DNA from: Epiperipatus broadwayi
Lineage: Eukaryota; Onychophora; Udeonychophora; Euonychophora; Peripatidae
Length of the DNA stretch: 64,000 bases
Direction of reading: 5' to 3'
Assembly: GCA_028023455.1 (NCBI GenBank)
Contig: JAQFVV010000319.1
Coordinates: 188,001-252,000 of the forward strand
Both the position numbers and the translations under genes were made by a program. Below the pieces are notes generated by a model, which saw only the letters and a program-made list of their open reading frames with translations, searched no databases and was not told the DNA's origin. Shown here in pieces: positions 56,963 to 64,000 of the stretch (its first letter is position 1; each line of letters starts with the position of its first letter).

Positions 56963-56965
<3 letters not shown>
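56546..56965 (+). mobile_element. Hammerhead repeat family 2, plus-strand unit
   Basis: One plus-strand unit, head to head with the minus array; the GAAGACAT box is at 56719-56747. Upstream of the box it includes a second short piece of the tail (GGTAGAACGCCATCTGTTGACAT at 56549), consistent with tandem monomers joined in the same register. It ends in (AT)n at 56966. Confidence 0.75.
56828..56871 (+). ncRNA. Family 2 hammerhead ribozyme, copy C (core intact)
   Basis: CTTTCA 56828-56833, CTGATGA 56834-56840, stem II 56841-56853, GAAA 56854-56857, TCATGATC 56858-56865, TGAAAG 56866-56871. Same 44-nt core as copy B, in the opposite strand. Predicted cleavage after 56865. Confidence 0.8.
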
Positions 56966-57006
<41 letters not shown>

Positions 57007-57023
57007 AAAAAAATAGTATTTTG

Positions 57024-57061
<38 letters not shown>

Positions 57062-57070
57062 CAAAATACT
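56966..57070. repeat. Two (AT)n tracts, the second inside a perfect hairpin
   Basis: (AT) at 56966-57003, then AGTATTTTGCTTA (57015-57027), (AT), and its exact complement TAAGCAAAATACT (57058-57070). Confidence 0.92.
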
Positions 57071-58572
57071 AACAAAATACTGATTTTTTTGTAAATATTT
57101 TATTATTTGTCATTTTTAAATTTTTTATTTTTAAGGTACTTTTTTTATTAAAATGTATATTTTATAAAATCCAAGATGGAATGATGCAACTGCTATTTGT
57201 CTAAAAATAATTAAAGGGTTGGAAACACTATTGTTTTAATCTGGGGGAGGTATTTTTAATTAAAGTTTTACTTAAAATAACATGGGGATTAAGATTAATG
57301 ATTTTCTTTTAATTATAAACATTTTTTTCAACTCTATTTCTAATCTGGAAATAGATTTGAATTTATTTTTGGACGTTATCTAACAGTTGCATCTTTCAAA
57401 AACAATGAACTATGTAATTAAAAGTATTCTTCAAATACCTGGGCAGAGGTATAAAATGGCTGAAATTTAAATCACAATAGATTAGCTACTCTAGTGAGAA
57501 TGGATTGTTAACATTACTGTGAAACTAAAAATAATGTAATGTAAATCCACCACCCTTCTCAGCCCTGTTTGGGTGATCATCTTCCATGGCCTTACCATTC
57601 TGCTGCCCAAGAGTGAAGTAAAAGCCTGACCTAAGAACTTTAGTATGCTAATAGAAGCTTGCTGCCACAGGAGAACTTGCATTTCAATTGCCGTGCATGT
57701 GCACTACTAAATTGGACTCTTAAAAATTGCAAGGTAACTTCTCAAACCATCACCTCAAACTAAATTTAGCCTAACTTATCTATCAAGATTTTTTCTAATG
57801 TGTTATTTAACTTTACCTTTTTTTTAAATATGTAAATGTAATTTGCTCTTAAATATTTTCTGTAAATCTAATTTTCTCTCATATGCTCTAACTTTCTTTA
57901 ACTTTGGTGCGATCAATAATTTCTATTTATTTATTACTTGACTTTATATGTATACTTTTATTATTAATATGCCAATTTCAAACAATCTGACAAGTTGAAT
58001 TTCTAAAATCGTTTGTTTTCTTTTAAGTAAACCTTCATGAATCAATGTTATTAACATCCCCTTAAAAGATAATGTGTTATTAATTAATACACTCACCAGA
58101 TTGTTTTCGAGTCAACATTTTATTTATGTTTTAGTATAAAAATATATTTGTTTAACTCTGGATTTTATACCCAGGGAGAATCTAGGACTCAGGCTAATTA
58201 ACGCTTTGAAATTTTAAAATATTATTTATTCATTTCTGAAAGGTGACATAATAGTTGTTTTCTATAACTGCTAGCTTTCTTTTATTTTTCCTTACTCTTA
58301 AAATATCATAAACTTAAATATTCTCAGTTGTTGTAAAATCCATGAAGGTGGGATTGAATTATTTGAAATATCAGAAAAGGAGGGGTCAAATCTTAATGTA
58401 TATTTTATTAACTTGAAATCTAAATCTCTCTCTATATATATATATTCTAGTGGCATAGTGTATTATTTGTCTAAATTATAGCATTCAAATAAGGGTCATT
58501 TATTTTAAAGCAGTGAACTTATTCAATATTGTGACATTTATCATTACTGCATTACTGACATTTGACCTATCT

Positions 58573-58651
<79 letters not shown>

Positions 58652-59902
58652 CATATTACATGCTTCTAATCTTTTAATCTGGAGGTTACAACAAGTTTGA
58701 ACCCATAGATTTCTTCTAAAGTCTTGTCCTGAGGATAGTTGAAACTACCTAGGACCATTTATGTCATATAGAAGGGCATCTGGTGGTGATTCCTAAGTCT
58801 GGCACATGCTATGCCTATCCACTTTCTTCATACAAAAAGTCCTGTACATCGGAGATGACCACTGCATGCCTATCCACTTCGTTTTTGTCCAGAAGCACAA
58901 CTTTTCCTGTTATTTTTAGGCTATTATGTCAGCACTGTAAACTTCTTTGTATTTATTATTTCTTTTGCTTCATGACCCAATTTTAATGCTCTAATATTAA
59001 AATTGTGCTCTGCTTAAAAATGTATATAAATGCCATTTATTTCTTGTTTTATTAATTAAATTTATTACAGTCTTATACAATCCCACCATCGTAATTTATT
59101 TCTGTATTTAAGAGCATCTATTTGCCTTAGGGAAAATAGAGCATTCTTACCAGCGCTAATTAAGAGAATTTTCATTAAATATTTTATCGTATAATCAAAT
59201 GTCATTTTCAAATGTGTTTTACTTATTTTCACGTCCATAATGGCGTGACAATAGTTTATATCATATGTATAATGAATTTTGGAACGCTCCTAGAAATATA
59301 TATGTTAGTCACCATGTTTCAGAACCATAAATCAAAGCGTCAATGGCAATATTATATAATTCTTTCTAATAATCGATTGGCATCTTAATATTGGACCCAC
59401 CAAAGATGTGTGCTTATTTATCATATATTATTTAACTAATAAAGAGCACATGAGAAATAATAGCGTAAATGACAATACATAATTATCTATCATTTGGTAG
59501 ACAGCTTGCTCATTCAGGCACATACTGATGTATGCAATTAACTAAGTCATAATGTATAATAATTTGCCATTACATTAAACTATATTTTATTGTCTAACTT
59601 GTTTGAGTAGTTCAAAATTTTTTTTCTCCACTTTCACACAAACAGCCATGTGTGTATATGTTTTAGTTAAGTCATAGTCATAGATGTCTCATTGTCTTCT
59701 CCACTTTTGCTAGAGGGCCGGATTAAGAATTAATTCTCATGTGTCATCATTGCTATGTTATCCATTAGGTGTTTGATCTGGGGCTTAGAAAGTGGGTTCG
59801 AATTCAGACTGGTCCCTGACCTAAATCTCGGGCTTAACTGGATGTGAAGTACATTTTGTGAGTTCCAGTTCATGTTAGATGGATAAACATGTTTTGACCG
59901 GT

Positions 59903-59988
<86 letters not shown>

Positions 59989-60447
59989 TAAATATTAATT
60001 CATGAATTATATAATTATATGGATAAATGGATGAAAGTCTTATGTGACATCATCTATGTGAAAACAATAGTCTTGACAATAAAACAAATTTCATCTTGAT
60101 GAATTCTTAATTAAATTCAGAAAATTATGAAATTGCACAATAAGAATACTAATGAGAACTCTAAACAATATCATACAAGCAGCCACATCAGGACTATAGA
60201 GGTGAGATTTATAGGCTTTTGAAATAAAAATAATTATATCGTTTTGGTAACATGGAACATCTCAAGTGCAAGGTATATATTCTCAACAAAGGATTCTTTT
60301 CCTAAGCTAGAAATTACAATAGAATTATTACAATTTAATATTAAAAATATATGAAAACCAAAAATAGAAATTCTCTAAAAATTAATTATTTAACACGTTT
60401 ATAAACATTTATTTTTAGCGCTGTTTCTGATTGTAATAAATTTAATC
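57071..60447. other. Unassigned DNA with microsatellites and SINE-like sites
   Basis: (AT)n at 58577-58640; (AT)n(GA)n at 59908-59988. A minus-strand SINE relic is possible at 58690-58790 (GGGTTCAAAC) and a plus-strand one at 59740-59900 with GGTTCGAATTC (59795-59805), a good B-box match. No protein-coding gene supported. Confidence 0.4.
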
Positions 60448-60533
60448 AGCTATTGTGCGCTTTTTCACGAGTGTTAAATAATAAATGAGTACTCATTTAT
60501 TATTTAACACTCGTGAAAAAGCGCACAATAGCT
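60448..60533. repeat. Perfect 86 bp palindrome
   Basis: The arm AGCTATTGTGCGC..AATGAGT (43 nt) is followed with no spacer by its exact complement; the centre GAGT/ACTC lies at 60490/60491. Pairing resumes outside it as TTAATCAG (60442) with CTGATTAA after a 9-nt asymmetry. No coding. Confidence 0.97.
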
Positions 60534-63515
60534 TAAATGGCTGATTAAATTCAACACGTTTATGTAATTGTATTTCAAAGCTTCATCTATCTTCTAATAA
60601 TGCATATGTTTTTAACATTTCTAAATATATATTAACCCTTGACAGTATGCATTTCAAAAACAGTATGTCCTCATTTAATTTCACACCATCTTATAAAGCA
60701 AACAACTTCCAATGAAGATAATTCCAATGACACTGCAATCACTACGTTTTCAGGATAAATAATTGTTTTGCAAACCTTCTAATACAAACTAGGTCTAATT
60801 TCTTTATAACATTTTTTACATTATATTTATAGGGATTTAGTAATCTTTGGGAAAATGAACAATTATCTTATGAAATTTTTAGAATGAATAAGATGTAAAT
60901 ATAAGACTAATAGAAATAATTCCTAATTTATGACTTGGTTCACCAACAAATAAAAGGTTTATCTTTATATTATGAATCACAGAAGTTGGATAATTGACAC
61001 ATAGTTGTCATAAACCAAATCTAATCTTCCTTGAAATACACTTTCCTATAACTGAAAGCTATCAAATTTTTAAGTAGAAATTAGAAAAAGCTAACCGAGA
61101 CTAGAAAACATTGTTAATGGAATTTCTGAACTTCATGTTTCCAAATCAAGATGCTTCAGATTGGCCTATATAAGTGGACATTTAGGTTAAAGATAAGATG
61201 GTCATTTTATCTTTATAAAAGTCACTATATTGTGTCGTGATTTGGAATGTTTCCTCTATTGGCAAAATATGCTTGATTATTATGAATTTTAAAGCGTACA
61301 GGTTAAAGCCTGTTTAAAGTATTTACATATGCTTTTAGTGCACTCAATAAATTAATAACTACTCTATAATAGGTTTAACAAGTTCACAACAATGGCTACC
61401 CATTCATCATGAATATTAAAAACAAATCATTTCAGACTGAAACAAAACCAATAATAATCTTTATAGCCAATTTTGTTTACAAAACATCCTGATTTTTCTG
61501 ACATATAAATTAACAGAATTATGACAGAAAAGGAAAATAAAAAGAGATCATGGATAAGCAAAACATAACAAGATCTGATCAGTAGCTCTGGTTACTTTTA
61601 CATACATTTGTTTATATAAAAGTATCTCTAAAAGAATTACTACTTATGATATTGCCCACTTTATATATCAGGCTTTCAAACCTAAGATTTATAGAATAAA
61701 AAAAAATAGTATCGTTAGAGCAGACATATAAGCTTATTTTTTTATAAAGTTTCATTAATACCTATCTGATAAACTTTGTAAATATTAATGAAAGAAAATG
61801 TGCCATTGATTGTTTTAAATCAGGAAAACCTTATAAACATACTTCTATCGTCTCTAAAAATAGAAACTAAAGTCAAAATATGATTGAAAAAAATAGTTGG
61901 CAATATTTTACAAATACACTTTGAAAAATTTAATATAAAATTAAAACTATATTAATCTTAAAATTAATAAACTTAGTAAGTATCCAACAATTATTACCAA
62001 TATTTTTATTATATGACTACTTTTTCCCAGTAGTTAAGATGTATTGTCGTTCAGGTTATAAGCTGCAGTGAACAAGATTTATCTTTAACACAGAAATTGA
62101 AAAAAAAAATCATTATAAATTATAAATTCTTATGTCCTTTAATAATCTAACCTTAGCTAAAGTTTCTAAAATTCGTTTATTTGACAAAAGTCTCTCCAAT
62201 GAAACATTTCAGTGATTCTAAATGATAGTCATATTAGGTATAATATTTTCCAGAATGATTTTCCATAGGGTTTACTTTTCTGGCCTATCTTATTTAATAT
62301 ATTCAACAGGGAAAATGTTGGATAGAATGCAAATATATTTTTTAAACTGATAATATTGGTTTTATTTTTCAAAAGAGATCCTTTCCTGAAATAGAAAACT
62401 ATAAGATTGGATTTTTTTTCCACAGATTGGAGTTTTATTCCTAATCAAGTGATCTCAATATGATCATATTTTTACTTGAACAATAGAGAATACTAATACA
62501 AGTTTTTGTAATAATAGACTGAAACACCATCTTACCCATACTATTTTATGAGAAACATTGGATGATAGTTTAGAATATTTTCATTATTTTTCTAAAGATA
62601 GATCAAAATTAATTTCTCAGAAAAATCTCATTGAAAAACTAACTGGCACTTCTTGGATTGTGACAAAAATATTTTATAGCATTTTCTGCTGGAATATTAT
62701 AATATTTCTTGGAGAAAATGTTACCACATTGCTATTCGGGATACTCAATATATTACAGATACACTGAAGTCTATTTCTGTCATATATCAGAAGAAAAGTT
62801 GCTTTATAGAAAATATACAAAAAATTTAAGCAGATCGTTTGTCAATAACTCAATATAAAGTTTAACAATCTAAGATCATCTGAATCATTTCAAAATATAT
62901 AATAGAAAAATTATGACATAAAAATGAAATCCTTAAGAGGTTTCAAACTAATTTCTTTTTTCATATGAAATAATAAAGCTAGGTGGATTTAATCTTCCTA
63001 ATTTTAATTGGAGTCTCATCAACAGTTTCAAGATAACCAGCTATTGACTAATATAAACTATGAAGCAATTAATGATTGACAAACTCATGGTTATAGCAGT
63101 AGTCATAACAGTCACCTGTAAATGTACTTCCTAATTCAAATGTTTGCATCAATTAATACATTTTATTAGTGATTAATATGTCAAAATAATCTTCACGCTA
63201 AGTGAATAATAATCACAATACTATAAATATTAAAAAATATTTAAACGAAAGACAAATGTAAAATATTCAACAAGGTAGTATGGACAAATAATAAATAATA
63301 TGAGGTTGATAAATTTCAAAGAATTGCTAATCCAGTTATCGATGTTGAGCAGATTGGCTTATGTATAATATATAACACTTGAAGTTTAAGACTCATTTAA
63401 CTGTTACAATAGAAGATTGAAATGTTTATCCACGGTATATATATTAAAAAGAATACAATAGAACAATTCATCAATTGATAGAACAGAGAATCATTAATAT
63501 AAATAAAATAACTAT
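60534..63515. other. AT-rich DNA, nothing recognised
   Basis: Short ORFs such as 62558-62767 and 62423-62229 have no recognisable motifs and sit in AT-rich sequence. I see no gene. Confidence 0.4.
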
Positions 63516-63555
63516 TGCCAAGCGCTTTCAACTCCCATGAGTCCTTATCAAGGCA
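63516..63555 (-). ncRNA. Decayed hammerhead-like motif
   Basis: Minus strand: TGCC, TTGATAA (where CTGATGA is expected), GGACTC-ATGG-GAGTT stem II, GAAA, then GCGCTT and GGCA, which pairs with TGCC. Stem III AGCGCT is self-complementary. Two core substitutions make activity unlikely. Confidence 0.5.
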
Positions 63556-63720
63556 GTAAAAAACTCATATTTTCTCCTAAGTGATAAATTCAACATTTCA
63601 TCAAAACACCTTTTCCGATTAGTTGTTTCTGCCCAATGCACTGAAATGTTGGATTTATTGTTTAGGAAATATGATTTTTTTACTGCCTGGATAAAAACTC
63701 CTAGGAGTGGAATTGCGAAT
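63556..63720. repeat. Inverted pair of the hammerhead-like tail
   Basis: GCAGTAAAAAACTCATATTTTC (63553-63576, minus copy) has an inverted, diverged counterpart at 63664-63715 (TTTTTTACTGCC, TGGATAA, ACTCC-TAGG-AGT). Both carry CAACATTTCA/TGAAATGTTGG inward. Again minus copy left, plus copy right. Confidence 0.6.
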
Positions 63721-64000
63721 TGTTATATTTTATAAGTTGTATTAACAGAAATATTTTCATTTCTTATTTATATTAAAAAGAAAAAAAAAATAGTTAAAAG
63801 AGACGAATACTACTTATATTAAAATAAAATTTTCACGAGTAACACACACATATAAAATATTTGTAATTTTTAATATTATGTAATATATCGAAATTAATAC
63901 CCAAACTACTGGTTTATTATGTAAATGAAATACTCTCAATCCATAGAACAAGATAAAACTTTTAGACGGCGCGTTTTCTCTAAAAACGTTTTGTCTTGGT
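63721..64000. other. AT-rich DNA, nothing recognised
   Basis: An A run near 63777-63790 is the only feature seen. Confidence 0.4.

Noticed and set aside
62558-62767. 69-codon ORF as a gene
   Set aside because: No recognisable motif, AT-driven composition and no supporting context.

Overview
The window is an AT-rich eukaryotic (animal) intergenic region built almost entirely from retroelements and their debris. No host protein-coding gene, rRNA or tRNA gene could be supported. The mix of Penelope-like elements (PLEs) with GIY-YIG nucleases, Ty3/Gypsy LTR elements, one LINE fragment and very long (AT)n tracts suggests an invertebrate. A mollusc, perhaps a cephalopod, is my guess from general impression only. 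Nearly every reading frame carries stops or frameshifts, so this is a graveyard, but the structures are well preserved.

Layout. 1-4036: a PLE (PLE-1) as a head-to-head pair, a truncated minus-strand copy facing a longer plus-strand copy. 4037-14594: a minus-strand Gypsy element (Gypsy-1) with unusually long LTRs of about 2.57 kb, a tRNA-Lys-type primer site, and decayed gag, protease, RT, RNase H and integrase. 14595-25758: mostly unique AT-rich DNA with an (AT)n tract, a PLE-3 nuclease tail (19005-19545), three fold-back repeats and a diverged relative of the ribozyme repeats (24440-24740). 25759-38367: a nested stack. The oldest layer is a degenerate plus-strand Gypsy (Gypsy-3; LTRs 25759-26339 and 37767-38367). 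A hammerhead-ribozyme repeat cluster (26577-27971) interrupts its gag. Its integrase is interrupted by a probable solo LTR (Gypsy-4, 30922-31531 and 36415-37260), which is itself split by a younger Gypsy-2 (31532-36409) with a perfect GGAAT target duplication.

38368-64000: a repeat related to 24030-24430, a fold-back at 40017-40187, a candidate 2.46 kb solo LTR (40259-42718) with a clear TATA box, about 8 kb with little recognisable, a 5'-truncated LINE (50920-52285), a second PLE-3 tail pair (52850-53205), PLE-2 as a 2 kb inverted pair (53509-55514), a second hammerhead repeat cluster (55777-56965), a perfect 86 bp palindrome (60448-60533) and a decayed hammerhead-like pair (63516-63720).

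The most interesting signal is a set of about 400 bp tandem repeats that encode type-I-like hammerhead self-cleaving ribozymes with short self-complementary stem III. They resemble the retrozymes described in plants and some animals. At least two families, plus a third diverged relative, share a conserved GAAGACAT box. They also share with the PLEs a head-to-head (minus then plus) arrangement, frequent (AT)n flanks and a hammerhead motif, which suggests that PLE machinery mobilises them. All ribozyme structures were folded by hand from the printed sequence and need computational and biochemical confirmation.
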